Position numbers and translations under genes: made by a program. The notes below the pieces were generated by a model that was not told the origin of the DNA, did not search any database, and saw only the letters and a list, made by a program, of their open reading frames with translations. This document shows, piece by piece, positions 18,629 through 28,283 of a DNA stretch of 64,000 nt; within the stretch, counting starts at the first letter, position 1, and each line of letters begins with the position of its first letter. This DNA comes from Clostridium sp. 1001275B_160808_H3. GTDB taxonomy: Bacteria; Bacillota; Clostridia; Clostridiales; Clostridiaceae. The stretch lies in assembly GCF_015550425.1 (NCBI RefSeq), contig NZ_JADNAT010000003.1:1-64000 (forward strand), given 5' to 3'.

Positions 18629-19975
18629 CTATTCAGCTAATTGCTTTTCTTTTAAAATTACGTTAATTCTTTTAAAATAAGTAATTCCAAGGGGAATAGC
18701 AGCGGCAAACCAAGCAGCAGGATCAGCTAAAGCAATTCCAGTAAATCCTATTAAGCTTGGCAATGTAAATGCAACAACTGTTCTAGCTATCATTTCAGCA
18801 ACTCCAGCCATCATAGGTACAAAGCTATCTCCAATTCCTTGAAGAGTATTTCTATATATAAAAATTAATCCTAAAGGTATATAAAATATGGAAACTGTAT
18901 TTAAGTAATGCCTTGCGTATTCTATTACTTCTAAATCACTTCCATCAATAAATAACTTTGTAAAGGTACCACCAAATGTAACTACAACAATTGTGGATAT
19001 TATACTTACAATAATACTAATAATGGTACATTTTTTAACTCCTTCTTTAATACGATCTATTCTTCCAGCACCAAGATTTTGTCCAGAATAAGTAGCCATA
19101 GCAACACCAAATGTAACGGCAGGTTGCATAACTAGTTGTTGAACTTTAGATGCAGCAGTGTATGAAGCTATTATTTTAGAACCAAAATTATTTAAAGCAC
19201 CTTGGAGAATCATAGCACCAGCAGCTGTTATTGAAAATTGAAGTGCCATTGGAATACCAATTCTTAATTGGCTTTTAACATAGTTTTTTCTGATTTTCCA
19301 ATGCCTACTTTGTAATCTCAATATAGGGAATTTTTTAATTATATATAATGCACATAATATAGCTGATATTGATTGAGAAATAATAGTGGCATAAGCAGCT
19401 CCAGCTACTCCCATTGAAAAATTAACAATAAACACAATATCTAAAATTATATTTAGGATTGAAGCTATAATTAAGAAGTATAGAGGCGTTTTACTATCAC
19501 CTAAAGCTCTTAAAATACTTGCAAACATATTATAAAATATTATTGCTATATTACCAGCATAAATAACTATTATATATGCTAATGCTTCATCCATAATATC
19601 AGCAGGTGTATTCATAAGTTGAAGTAATGGTTTTGCAGAAGCAATACTGATAATAGTTACTACTATAGTCATGATGGCAGATAAAATTAAAGAACTAGCG
19701 TAAGCTTTCTTTACACCTTCTTCATCATTAGCACCAAATCTTTGTGAAACTAAAACTGCAAAACCACTAGTTAGTCCAATAACAAAACCATTAACTAAAA
19801 AAGCCATAGCACCAGTAGATCCGACTGCAGCCAATGCATTTACACCTAGATAGCGACCAACTATTATAGTGTCAGCCATGCTATAAAACTGTTGAAATAT
19901 ATTGCCTATAAGTAAAGGAATAGAAAATGTTAAAATAAGTTTTACAGGATTTCCTGTTGTCATATCTTTTGTCAT
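18629..19975 (-). CDS. MATE-family multidrug/Na+ antiporter
   Basis: This 448-residue, twelve-helix membrane protein belongs to the MATE (multi-antimicrobial extrusion) family. The N-terminal family region reads PLLIGNIFQQFYSMADTIIV, and the two halves show the expected internal symmetry, the second starting near residue 235 (LRIGIPMALQF). It likely exports cationic compounds using Na+ or H+; the substrate cannot be predicted. GGAGGGG precedes the ATG. It is a single-gene unit, divergent from the lipoprotein operon at 20.3 kb. Confidence 0.9.
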   Translation of the reverse strand: MTKDMTTGNPVKLILTFSIPLLIGNIFQQFYSMADTIIVGRYLGVNALAAVGSTGAMAFLVNGFVIGLTSGFAVLVSQRFGANDEEGVKKAYASSLILSAIMTIVVTIISIASAKPLLQLMNTPADIMDEALAYIIVIYAGNIAIIFYNMFASILRALGDSKTPLYFLIIASILNIILDIVFIVNFSMGVAGAAYATIISQSISAILCALYIIKKFPILRLQSRHWKIRKNYVKSQLRIGIPMALQFSITAAGAMILQGALNNFGSKIIASYTAASKVQQLVMQPAVTFGVAMATYSGQNLGAGRIDRIKEGVKKCTIISIIVSIISTIVVVTFGGTFTKLFIDGSDLEVIEYARHYLNTVSIFYIPLGLIFIYRNTLQGIGDSFVPMMAGVAEMIARTVVAFTLPSLIGFTGIALADPAAWFAAAIPLGITYFKRINVILKEKQLAE

Positions 19976-20306
19976 AAATAATCCCCTCCATATACATATC
20001 TATAATAAACTAAATATGCCTTACTAATTTCATTAATTGTACAAACATTTACAATAATAGCATTATAAATAATTATTATCAACTTTATTTCAAATTTAGA
20101 AAATAAATGTGAATTTTTAATATAAATAAATATTATATAATTAGAAGAAAAGTAAAATAATGATTATATAAAAATATAAATTTTTATTTAAAATATATAA
20201 AAGTATAAAAGAATTTTTAAATTTAACAACTTTGTAACAACTTAAATAAACTATGTAAAAACTTCTATGTAATATATAATAAAATAGTACATGGAGGTTT
20301 TTTATT
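19976..20306. other. Divergent promoter region, MATE gene and lipoprotein operon
   Basis: No gene lies in this 331-bp AT-rich gap. Its right part has three phased direct repeats (20224-20264) and a TATAAT at 20275-20280 in front of the lipoprotein/two-component operon. The left part should carry the MATE promoter, not resolved by eye. Confidence 0.5.
20224..20264 (+). promoter_or_regulatory. Phased direct repeats, likely OmpR/PhoB-type operator
   Basis: TAACAACTT occurs at 20224-20232 and 20235-20243 (11-bp period), and TAAAAACTT at 20256-20264 (21 bp further, two helical turns). The array ends about 10 bases before the TATAAT -10 box at 20275. Tandem half-sites with an 11-bp period, including TTAACA-like cores, are the usual binding pattern of PhoB/PhoP-type regulators, and the operon encodes one. 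Autoregulation is a reasonable inference. Confidence 0.5.
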
Positions 20307-21521
20307 ATGAAAAAAATAATATCATTAATGATAGGAGTACTTTCAATAAGTATGGTTAGTTGTAATAATACTAAAGTTTTAGAAGAAAATACAAAAGAGA
20401 TTAAAAGTAACGATAAATATACAATAGCAGAAAGAAATATTGCTAATATTAATGAAGATATGCTGTTTATGCCGTTATTTTATGATTCAGAAGGAATATT
20501 TGGAACTTTAAATAATTTTAATAGTCATAATTTTGATGATTATAATATTCCATATTACTTAGATTATGATGGTACATTTAAAGAGGTTGATAAAGGAACC
20601 TTTACTGATGAAGAGATAGGTTTTATAAAAGATAAAGGAAGTAATGGAAGTAATGGAGTTTATTTTATGGAAGGAATTAGAGCAAGTGAAAGGAAGTTTT
20701 ATTATATAGATTTAAAAAATAACATTAAAATAAATTTAGAAGGATATGAAAAAATATATAATAAAATAGAGCCGCAATTTAATATAGAATCCAATGGCGG
20801 ATATACACTAGAGGGAAATGAAAATTATTATATACATTTATATCAAAATTGTAATAATGAAGGTCAACTAGAAGGATTACAAGAAATACTAATAGTAGAT
20901 TTGAAAAATAATATATTTTATACAATGGAATCAACAGACACAAAATATTATTATTTCTATTATGATCAAAAAGAGAGATCAATTATGGCAATAGATAATT
21001 TGGGTAAGATTTATAAAGTTAGATTAGAAGAAGGAAAAGTAATATGCGAATTTTATAAAGATATAAACTTGAATGACCTAAGGTTATATAATAAGCATGG
21101 ATACTTTAGCTGTTACATGGAAAATGATAATTTAATCCTTAATATAGATAATGATACAATGGAAAAGGATTACTCAGATAGATCAAATATTTTATATAAT
21201 CTTACTTTAAGTGAGATTACTATAATGAATCCTGAAAAAATTTTATTAGGAAAAATTGAAGATACAGATTTCTTTTTAATTTCATATAATGACGATAAAT
21301 ATTTAGCAGAATTAAATGATATAGGAGAAATGGATTTAATATATAAATTAGACGATTCAGAAGGATACAAATATATGTCTCATATTGCTAATGAAGATGG
21401 AAGTAGTATATTTATAGTAAGAATTAAATACAATGAAGAAAATGTTGATAAGAGTGATACTCAAATAATAAAAGAAAATATAAAATACTCTATTATAGAC
21501 ATAAATAAGAATAAAAACTAA
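20307..21521 (+). CDS. Predicted lipoprotein of unknown function, linked to a two-component system
   Basis: This 404-residue protein starts with a lipoprotein signal: MKK, a hydrophobic stretch, and the lipobox SMVSC with Cys19. The rest is acidic and rich in Asp, Asn and Tyr, with repeated strand-like segments (for example DLKNNI and IDLNKNKN-type turns) suggesting a beta-propeller or beta-rich ligand domain. I recognise no named family. It is the first gene of an operon with an OmpR-type regulator 33 bases downstream and a sensor kinase, so it may be an accessory sensor or the main output of that system. Phased repeats lie in its promoter. Confidence 0.7.
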   Translation: MKKIISLMIGVLSISMVSCNNTKVLEENTKEIKSNDKYTIAERNIANINEDMLFMPLFYDSEGIFGTLNNFNSHNFDDYNIPYYLDYDGTFKEVDKGTFTDEEIGFIKDKGSNGSNGVYFMEGIRASERKFYYIDLKNNIKINLEGYEKIYNKIEPQFNIESNGGYTLEGNENYYIHLYQNCNNEGQLEGLQEILIVDLKNNIFYTMESTDTKYYYFYYDQKERSIMAIDNLGKIYKVRLEEGKVICEFYKDINLNDLRLYNKHGYFSCYMENDNLILNIDNDTMEKDYSDRSNILYNLTLSEITIMNPEKILLGKIEDTDFFLISYNDDKYLAELNDIGEMDLIYKLDDSEGYKYMSHIANEDGSSIFIVRIKYNEENVDKSDTQIIKENIKYSIIDINKNKN

Positions 21522-21554
21522 ATATATATTTTGATAAAAAATTGTGGGGGAACT

Positions 21555-22238
21555 ATGGGAAAGAAAAAAATATTAGTAGTTGAAGATGAATATTCAATAA
21601 ATGATGCAGTAACATTTGCACTTAGAAAAGAAGGTTATGATGTAAGAAGTGTATTTAAAGGAAGAGATGCATTAGAAAAAGTTAGAGAGTTTGAGCCTAA
21701 TTTAGTATTATTAGACTTAATGTTACCTGATATAGATGGTTTTGATGTTTGTAAGGAAATATCTAAAAGCACTTATGTAATAATGTTAACTGCAAGAGGA
21801 GAAATAATAGACAGGATACTTGGGTTGGAACTTGGTGCTGATGATTATATAGTAAAACCTTTTGAAATCAAAGAAGTACTGGTTAGAATAAAAGTTATAT
21901 TTAGAAGAAATGAAAAAAGACTAGTAGAAAATAATTTCTTAGATGGAGATAAGAAAAATGAAATTATACAAATTAATACAAAAGAAAGAAGTGTAATAAA
22001 AGATGGGGAAGGAGTTATTCTTAGAAGAAAGGAGTTTGATTTATTAAATTTTCTATATGAAAATAAAGGAATTGTATTTTCAAGAAATGATTTATTAGAT
22101 AAAGTATGGGGATATGATTATGAAGGTGATACGAGAACTGTAGATGTTCATATAAGAAGGCTAAGAGAAAAGCTTAATGAGGATAAAGATAATTCTATTA
22201 TAGAAACAGTGTTTGGAATAGGATATATAATTAGGTGA
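21555..22238 (+). CDS. OmpR/PhoB-family response regulator
   Basis: This 227-residue regulator has a receiver domain (Asp54 in LLDLMLPDIDG, KPF near residue 103) and a C-terminal winged helix (about 130-225) with the family ending VFGIGYIIR. The ATG at 21555 has GGGGG just upstream; a TTG 24 bases earlier in frame is less likely. It lies between the lipoprotein gene and its kinase. It is probably the protein that binds the phased repeats at 20224-20264, which would make the operon autoregulated. Confidence 0.9.
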   Translation: MGKKKILVVEDEYSINDAVTFALRKEGYDVRSVFKGRDALEKVREFEPNLVLLDLMLPDIDGFDVCKEISKSTYVIMLTARGEIIDRILGLELGADDYIVKPFEIKEVLVRIKVIFRRNEKRLVENNFLDGDKKNEIIQINTKERSVIKDGEGVILRRKEFDLLNFLYENKGIVFSRNDLLDKVWGYDYEGDTRTVDVHIRRLREKLNEDKDNSIIETVFGIGYIIR

Positions 22239-22242
22239 TGTT

Positions 22243-23619
22243 TTGAGTAAAACCTTAAGAGGTAAGCTTTTAATTGGGACAATAGTATCAGTGGTAACGA
22301 TAAATACAATATTTACCATATTTATTTCATTATTTTTAGATAAGTCTTTTAAAAATGATATTATAGAAGAAATGAATAAGATTAAATTAACTTCTTTAAA
22401 TATAATTAGACAAAATGAAATAATAGAAGAACCTATTTGGAAAGCATTATCACCAATTAATGAAATAACACAAGGATATGTTACTATATCTGATGATTAT
22501 GGAAATATAAATCAATCAATAGGAAAAGTTATAAATAATGAAGAAATAATTGATATAGTTAAAGAAAGTAATAATATTAAATCAGTAATCAAATTTAAAC
22601 ATGAAAATAACTCTTATTTTGTAACTTATAATTATCCATTATATATTAATGATAGCTTTAGTGGTAATTTAATAATACAAAAAGATTATACAATTAAGTA
22701 TAATGAAATGATAAAGACAATAGGAATTATCATTTTTGGTCAAGTAGTTGCTATCTTAACAATTATATATGTTATATCTTTTATAATTAAGAAGGTTACA
22801 AAACCACTTGGAGATTTAACCACTTCTATGAAGGAATTTAAATTAGGAAAAGATATTAAAGATATAGAGATAAATACACAAGATGAGATAGCAGATTTGA
22901 CTAGAACTTATAATTCTATGAAAAATCAAATTAATAATCAAGAAAAAGCTCTAATAGAATTTTTTAATAATGCAACTCACGAATTAAAGACTCCAGTTAC
23001 AGCTATTTCTTTATATTCTCAAATAATAAGAGACGAAGATATAAAAGAAATTGATGAGGAATTTTTAAAAAGAGCAAGTAATAGAATAGTTCTTGAATGT
23101 GAAAAGATGAAAAAGTTAGTAGAGAAGATTTTAGAAAGTTCAAGAGGTAAAATAAGTAAAGGTAAAAATAAGAGTGAATTTTCATTAACTAATATAATAA
23201 AAGAAATAATAGAGGATTTAGAATTAAGGTTAAAAAATAAAGATCTTTATATAAAAGAAGAGTTAGAAGAAATTATGATATATGGAGTTTTAGAAGACTT
23301 TGAACAAATTATTTTAAATCTTTTAGATAATAGCATAAAATACTCAGATTCTAATGAGATTTCAATTAAATTATATAAGGAAAATGAAAATATAGTATTA
23401 AAATTAAAGAATAATTGTTTAGAAATTCCTATTGATATAAAGGATAGGTTATTTGAACCATTTAAAAAATACAATTATTACGATGATATATCTAAAGAAG
23501 TGAGTAGTTCAGGTCTTGGTCTATATTTATGTAGTGAACTTGCTAAAGAAAATGAATGGAGTTTGAATTATGAATTTATAGATAATGATATTATATTCAC
23601 CTTAATATTAAATATATAA
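22243..23619 (+). CDS. Two-component sensor histidine kinase with HAMP domain
   Basis: This 458-residue kinase has a first membrane helix (about 9-30), an extracytoplasmic sensor domain of about 120 residues, a second helix (about 158-180), a HAMP segment (about 180-235) and a kinase core. The H-box NNATHELKTPVTAI carries His246. The N-box (LLDNSIKYS) is clear. The G1 region reads KNNCLEIP, where the usual DxGxG is degraded, while the later SGLGLYLCSEL G2 box is intact; the ATP lid may therefore be unusual. The start is a TTG whose ribosome site AGGTGA overlaps the end of the regulator gene, indicating translational coupling. Confidence 0.85.
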   Translation: MSKTLRGKLLIGTIVSVVTINTIFTIFISLFLDKSFKNDIIEEMNKIKLTSLNIIRQNEIIEEPIWKALSPINEITQGYVTISDDYGNINQSIGKVINNEEIIDIVKESNNIKSVIKFKHENNSYFVTYNYPLYINDSFSGNLIIQKDYTIKYNEMIKTIGIIIFGQVVAILTIIYVISFIIKKVTKPLGDLTTSMKEFKLGKDIKDIEINTQDEIADLTRTYNSMKNQINNQEKALIEFFNNATHELKTPVTAISLYSQIIRDEDIKEIDEEFLKRASNRIVLECEKMKKLVEKILESSRGKISKGKNKSEFSLTNIIKEIIEDLELRLKNKDLYIKEELEEIMIYGVLEDFEQIILNLLDNSIKYSDSNEISIKLYKENENIVLKLKNNCLEIPIDIKDRLFEPFKKYNYYDDISKEVSSSGLGLYLCSELAKENEWSLNYEFIDNDIIFTLILNI

Positions 23620-23626
23620 AATTAAG

Positions 23627-23666
23627 CCTATGCAAAATTAAAAATTAATAAATGCATAGGTTTTTT
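23627..23666 (+). terminator. Intrinsic terminator of the lipoprotein/two-component operon
   Basis: CCTATGCA (23627-23634) pairs with TGCATAGG (23653-23660), followed by TTTTTT. Confidence 0.8.
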
Positions 23667-23832
23667 ATAATAAAGAGATATTGTTTTGTAAAAATATGTT
23701 AAACTATATTTATAAAATATGTGTTTGAAATGTATAGTTATCGAATAAATTTAACTACAAAAATAAGCTTAATTATTGTCATGTTATATGGATTTAAATT
23801 AAGTAAGCATAAGGTTTTTGAGAGGTGAAAAT

Positions 23833-24243
23833 ATGAAAGCAATTACCATATCAAAGGAAGATCTAAGAAAATTCCTAGTAGTATATCAAGGGCTATATAC
23901 TACTAATACTTTTATTGGAGAAGAAGGGATTAAAGATTTTATAAAAAGAGTAGGATGTGTTCAATATGACCCATTAAATGTTGTAGGAAGAAATGCAGAT
24001 CTTGTTATGCAATCGAGAATTGAAGATTATGATCCTATAATGCTAGAGGATTTGCTTTATAAGAAAAGGGAGTTAATAGATGGATGGGATAAAATGATGG
24101 CTATTTATTCTGCTGAAGATTGGCAGTATTTTAAGAGAGTAAGATCAGAAAGAAAAAAGGAAGTTGAAAATGTAATAAGACATAGAAATTCAATTGATGC
24201 AATAAACTATGTTGATTTAGTAAAAGAATACATAGGGGCTTAG
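23833..24243 (+). pseudogene. Truncated YcaQ-like (AlkX) DNA glycosylase, N-terminal third
   Basis: The 136 codons match the N-terminal part of the YcaQ/AlkZ winged-helix family, whose members unhook interstrand crosslinks or remove alkylated bases and are usually about 360-400 residues. The motif CVQYDPLNVVGRNADLV is clear and contains the QxD catalytic triplet of the YcaQ branch; IDGWDKMMAIYSAEDW is also typical. A stop (TAG) ends the frame inside the domain and no continuation of the family is visible in the other frames. It is probably a C-terminally deleted remnant. GAGGTG precedes the ATG at 23833. Confidence 0.7.
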
Positions 24244-24251
24244 TTTGTTTG

Positions 24252-24743
24252 ATGATAGATACAAATAGTCTTGATAAGATTTATGATATATTTAAAAATA
24301 GAAATATAAATATTTCAAAGCCAGAGTTTTTAAAATTTAAATGGTTCTTTAATTTATTTACGAGAACAATGCCTTGGAGAAATAGTTATGTTAACTTTTT
24401 GGAGGGGATTCCACTCCAAATTGGTTTACAAGAGATGAAAGATGATAAATCACGTAAGTTTATGGAAGAATATATGGTTCCAAATAGTATAGATAATGAA
24501 ATTTTAGGAATAGAGAAGATTATAGTAAAGGGCCCAATTACTACTAATGATATAGAATTAATAAAGAAAATTTTTAAAGAATATATAATAAGAGATTTTC
24601 CACTAACCATGACATTAGATAATAATCAAACCTTAATATTTAAAGAAGATAAAGAATATAGTGTTGATATATTTACTAAATGTGATAATGAAAAATTTAA
24701 AAATAAGAAAGTAGAAATTGAAAATATAACAATATACAACTAA
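24252..24743 (+). CDS. Unrecognised protein, perhaps a gene fragment
   Basis: This 163-codon frame opens 9 bases after the truncated YcaQ-like gene. I do not recognise the product. It has a mixed helical N-terminal half (with FKWFFNLFTRTMPWRN) and a beta-rich C-terminal part. There is no good ribosome site at the first ATG; a GGGG lies 13 bases upstream, inside the previous frame. The frame stays open upstream of the first start codon, so this may be the 3' part of another gene joined to the YcaQ remnant by a deletion. A genuine small gene read by coupling is the alternative. Confidence 0.4.
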   Translation: MIDTNSLDKIYDIFKNRNINISKPEFLKFKWFFNLFTRTMPWRNSYVNFLEGIPLQIGLQEMKDDKSRKFMEEYMVPNSIDNEILGIEKIIVKGPITTNDIELIKKIFKEYIIRDFPLTMTLDNNQTLIFKEDKEYSVDIFTKCDNEKFKNKKVEIENITIYN

Positions 24744-24778
24744 AATAATTTAAATTAATAATTAAATGTTTAAAGTGT

Positions 24779-24802
24779 GTACTAAGAAGTACTTCTTAGT
24801 AC
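24779..24802. terminator. Perfect 24-bp palindrome between convergent genes
   Basis: GTACTAAGAAGT is directly followed by its reverse complement. It lies between the convergent end of the 24252 frame and the ABC exporter genes and can form a hairpin on both strands, with moderately T-rich sequence on the plus side. It is most likely a terminator. Confidence 0.5.
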
Positions 24803-24814
24803 CACTCATTATTT

Positions 24815-26548
24815 TTAAGATAAAGCAAATTGACTATTATATAAATTAGCATAGAATCCACCTTTATTTAATAGCTCATCATGAGTACCTTGTTCTATAA
24901 CTTTTCCATTATTCATAACAAGAATCAAATCTGCTTCACGTATAGTTGAAAGTCTATGAGCTACAATAAAAGTTGTTCTACCTTCCATTAATTTATTAAA
25001 AGCTTTTTGAATATAAATTTCTGTACGTGTATCTATGCTACTAGTGGCTTCGTCTAAAATAAGCATTGGTGGCTTAGATAACATAACTCTAGCAATGCAT
25101 AGTAACTGCTTTTGACCTTGGGATAAAGAATTATCGTCAGTAAGGATAGTATCATAGCCATTAGGTAAATTCATTATAAATTTATGAGCATGAGCATTTT
25201 TGGCAGCTGCTATTACTTCTTCAAAAGACGCACCAGGCTTTCCATAAGCTATATTTTCTCTAACTGTTCCAGAATATAACCATGTATCTTGAAGGACCAT
25301 TCCGTATAAACCTCTTGTACTATTTCTAGTAATATCATCTATATTAATATTATCTATTTTAATTTCTCCAGAATTTATGTTGTAGAATCTCATAAGTAAA
25401 TTAATTAGTGTAGTTTTTCCACAACCAGTTGGACCAACTATTGCTATTTTATCTCCAGGTTTAACTTTTAAATTGAAGTTTTCAATTAACTTTTTATCCT
25501 TACTGTATGAAAATGAAACATCATTTATATCTATATATCCTTCACAAGAATTTAGAATAGTTGAATCTTTAGGATCTGGAATTTCTTCTTTTTCATCTAA
25601 AATTTTAAAAACCCTACTTGCAGATGCAAAGGCAGCTTGAAGTTCTGTAATAACACCTGATATTTCATTAAATGGTTTAGTATATTGATTGGCATAACTT
25701 AAGAATGATGAAAGCTGACCTATTGTTATAGCACCATTAATAGCACTAACAGCACCAATTATTCCTACTGCTGCATAAACTATTCCATTAACAAATCTTG
25801 TACAAGGATTAGTTAATGCTGAATAAAACTGAGCCTTTTGTCCGTATTTATATAATCTTTTATTTATTTCTTCAAAAGTTTCTTGTGATCGTTCTTCAAA
25901 TGAAAATGCTTTAACTACTTTTTGATTTCCTATCATTTCTTCAACATATCCACTTAGCTCACCACGGACTTGAGATTGCTTTCTAAACATAGAATGGCAA
26001 TGTTTAGCTATAGTAGAAGCTGTAAATAAGGATAGTGGAGTAATTACAACTACTATAAGAGCGATTTTAATATTTATGGAGATCATAAATATTAGTGTTC
26101 CAATTATAGTTACTATTCCTGTAAAAAGTTGCGAAAATCCTTGTAAAAGACCATCAGATACAATTTCTATATCATTAATTACTCCATTTATAATAGATCC
26201 ATGAGAAGTACTATCTATATATTTTAATGGTAAAGCATTGATTTTATTAAATACATCGATTCTTATATCCTTAATAGTTTTATAGCTCACAATATTAGTA
26301 CATCTAGTCATAATAAGCTGGAAAATGGAAGAAAATATAACTGTTAATGAAAGGGGAATTAGTATTTTAAATAATCCATTAAAGCTAACATTACCTGGAC
26401 CGATTATTAAATCTACTCCCTCACCGATAATAATTGGAGTTAAAAGTGTAAGAGTTATATTAATTATTGCACTAAAAAAAGCAAGAATTATATATTTATT
26501 ATAAGATTTAGTATATCTTAAAATTCTTTTTACTAATGAAATATTCAT
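24815..26548 (-). CDS. ABC exporter half-transporter, catalytic-Glu subunit
   Basis: This 577-residue protein has six membrane helices (about 1-310) fused to a nucleotide-binding domain. The Walker A is GPTGCGKTT, the Walker B LILDEATSSID keeps the catalytic Glu, and the switch His is in FIVAHRLSTI. The signature motif is non-canonical, LSQGQKQ instead of LSGGQ. This is the mirror image of its partner encoded 16 bases upstream, so the pair makes a heterodimer with one consensus and one degenerate ATP site (TM287/288, LmrCD, BmrCD type). Drug, peptide or lipid export is typical; the substrate is unknown. AGGAGGTGA precedes the ATG. Confidence 0.9.
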   Translation of the reverse strand: MNISLVKRILRYTKSYNKYIILAFFSAIINITLTLLTPIIIGEGVDLIIGPGNVSFNGLFKILIPLSLTVIFSSIFQLIMTRCTNIVSYKTIKDIRIDVFNKINALPLKYIDSTSHGSIINGVINDIEIVSDGLLQGFSQLFTGIVTIIGTLIFMISINIKIALIVVVITPLSLFTASTIAKHCHSMFRKQSQVRGELSGYVEEMIGNQKVVKAFSFEERSQETFEEINKRLYKYGQKAQFYSALTNPCTRFVNGIVYAAVGIIGAVSAINGAITIGQLSSFLSYANQYTKPFNEISGVITELQAAFASASRVFKILDEKEEIPDPKDSTILNSCEGYIDINDVSFSYSKDKKLIENFNLKVKPGDKIAIVGPTGCGKTTLINLLMRFYNINSGEIKIDNINIDDITRNSTRGLYGMVLQDTWLYSGTVRENIAYGKPGASFEEVIAAAKNAHAHKFIMNLPNGYDTILTDDNSLSQGQKQLLCIARVMLSKPPMLILDEATSSIDTRTEIYIQKAFNKLMEGRTTFIVAHRLSTIREADLILVMNNGKVIEQGTHDELLNKGGFYANLYNSQFALS

Positions 26549-26564
26549 AATATGAAGTCACCTC

Positions 26565-28283
26565 CTAATTTTTTAATTGAGAAGAATAAATTTCTTTATA
26601 TACTTCGCAATTGTTAATTAGATAATCATGGTTGCCGATACCTGCTATTTCACCATTATCTAGAACTATTATTTTATCTGCATTTTTAATACTACTAGCT
26701 CTTTGAGATACCATTATCACTGTAGTATCTTTAACTTTTTCTTTTAAGGCTTTTCTTAGGTTTGCATCTGTAGCAAAATCTAAAGCACTTGAGCTATCAT
26801 CTAATATTAAAATTTTAGGTTTTAAAACTAAAGCTCTTGCAATTGTAAGTCTTTGCCTTTGACCACCAGATAAATTTTTACCGCCTTGAAGTATATTTGT
26901 ATCATATTTTTCAGGTAAAGCTTGGACAAAAGATGATGATTGAGAAATTTCTAATGAATCTTCAATGTCCTTAATAGTGGCATCTTTATTTCCCCATCTT
27001 AAATTTTCTATTAATTTACCTTTAAATAAAACAGCTTTTTGAGGAACTATACCTATTAAGTTTCTAAGAGTTTTTAATGAATAATCTTTAACATCTGTTC
27101 CATTTATAAGTACTTGCCCTTTTGTAGCATCATAAAACCTTGGGATCAAATTTACTAGAGTAGATTTTCCAGAACCGGTACCACCTATAATTCCAATAGT
27201 TTCGTTTTTATTAATAGTTAATGATATATTACTTAATGAATATTCATTAGAGTCAGCATATGAAAAGAAAACATCTTTAAATTCAATAATTGGAGCTGAT
27301 GAAAACCTATAAGACTTAACAATACTGTTTTCTGTTATTGTAGATTTAATTTCTAAAATTTCATTTACCCTATTAGCTGATGTAGATGCTTTAGTAAGGG
27401 TAACTATTAATTGAGCAAAAACTATTAAGGCAAGAAGAATTTGAGTTATATAATTAACAAATGCTATTACTTCACCTTGAGTCAATGAACCTGAATTTAC
27501 TCTGATTCCACCAAACCATAATATAGCAACTATAGATAAATTCATAATTATATATGTAATTGGATTAAGAAGAGCAGACATCTTTCCTACATTTATAGAG
27601 GTATTACTTAAATCATTGCTAGCATCATTAAATCTTAACTTTTGACTTTCTTCCTTAGAAAAAGCTTTAATAACTCTTGTACCATCAAGATTTTCTCTAG
27701 TTATTAAAGAAATATTATCAAGTTTATTTTGAATTATTTTGTATAAAGGAAGAGATTTACTCATTACAAAGTAAATCACAAGTGCAATAAGCGGAGTTGT
27801 GATTATAAAGATAATAGAAAGCTTTAAATCTAAAGCTATTGCCATTATAGTTGAGCCAATTATTATAAAGGGAGCTCTAGATCCCAATCTAATCATCATA
27901 GCTACACCGGTTTGTATTTGATTTATGTCATTGGTTAAACGAGTGATTAATGTTGGAGTACCTATTTTATCAATTTCAGCATGAGAAAAACTATTTATAT
28001 GCTTAAATAGAGCACTTCTAATTGAAGTACCAACACCTTGAGAGGCTATAGAAGCATAATACTGGCAAATTAAAGCGAATCCAAGCCCACTAGCTCCGAG
28101 AAGAATAAGTACACCACCCATTTTAAGAATATAAACTATATCATTATTTCTTACGCCTACATCAATTATTTTAGCCATAACTATAGGAACAAATAATTCT
28201 AGAATTGCTTCTATTAATTTGAATATTGGACCAAGTATAGCTTCTTTTTTGTAATCTTTCATGAATTGTATTAGTTTTATCAA
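26565..28283 (-). CDS. ABC exporter half-transporter, degenerate Walker B subunit
   Basis: This 572-residue half-transporter is first in the two-gene operon. Six membrane helices are followed by an ATPase domain with Walker A GGTGSGKST and a canonical signature LSGGQRQRL. The Walker B is LILDDSSSALD, with Asp where the catalytic Glu should be, and the switch residue is Gln (MVSQRASSI) rather than His. Its own site is thus catalytically weak, while its LSGGQ completes the active site of the partner. The start is TTG with AAAGGA nine bases upstream; a later ATG (28262) has no ribosome site. Confidence 0.88.
   Translation of the reverse strand: MIKLIQFMKDYKKEAILGPIFKLIEAILELFVPIVMAKIIDVGVRNNDIVYILKMGGVLILLGASGLGFALICQYYASIASQGVGTSIRSALFKHINSFSHAEIDKIGTPTLITRLTNDINQIQTGVAMMIRLGSRAPFIIIGSTIMAIALDLKLSIIFIITTPLIALVIYFVMSKSLPLYKIIQNKLDNISLITRENLDGTRVIKAFSKEESQKLRFNDASNDLSNTSINVGKMSALLNPITYIIMNLSIVAILWFGGIRVNSGSLTQGEVIAFVNYITQILLALIVFAQLIVTLTKASTSANRVNEILEIKSTITENSIVKSYRFSSAPIIEFKDVFFSYADSNEYSLSNISLTINKNETIGIIGGTGSGKSTLVNLIPRFYDATKGQVLINGTDVKDYSLKTLRNLIGIVPQKAVLFKGKLIENLRWGNKDATIKDIEDSLEISQSSSFVQALPEKYDTNILQGGKNLSGGQRQRLTIARALVLKPKILILDDSSSALDFATDANLRKALKEKVKDTTVIMVSQRASSIKNADKIIVLDNGEIAGIGNHDYLINNCEVYKEIYSSQLKN

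Noticed and set aside
24779..24802. Perfect 24-bp palindrome as a regulator operator
   Set aside because: It lies between convergent gene ends, not near a promoter, so a terminator role is more likely.
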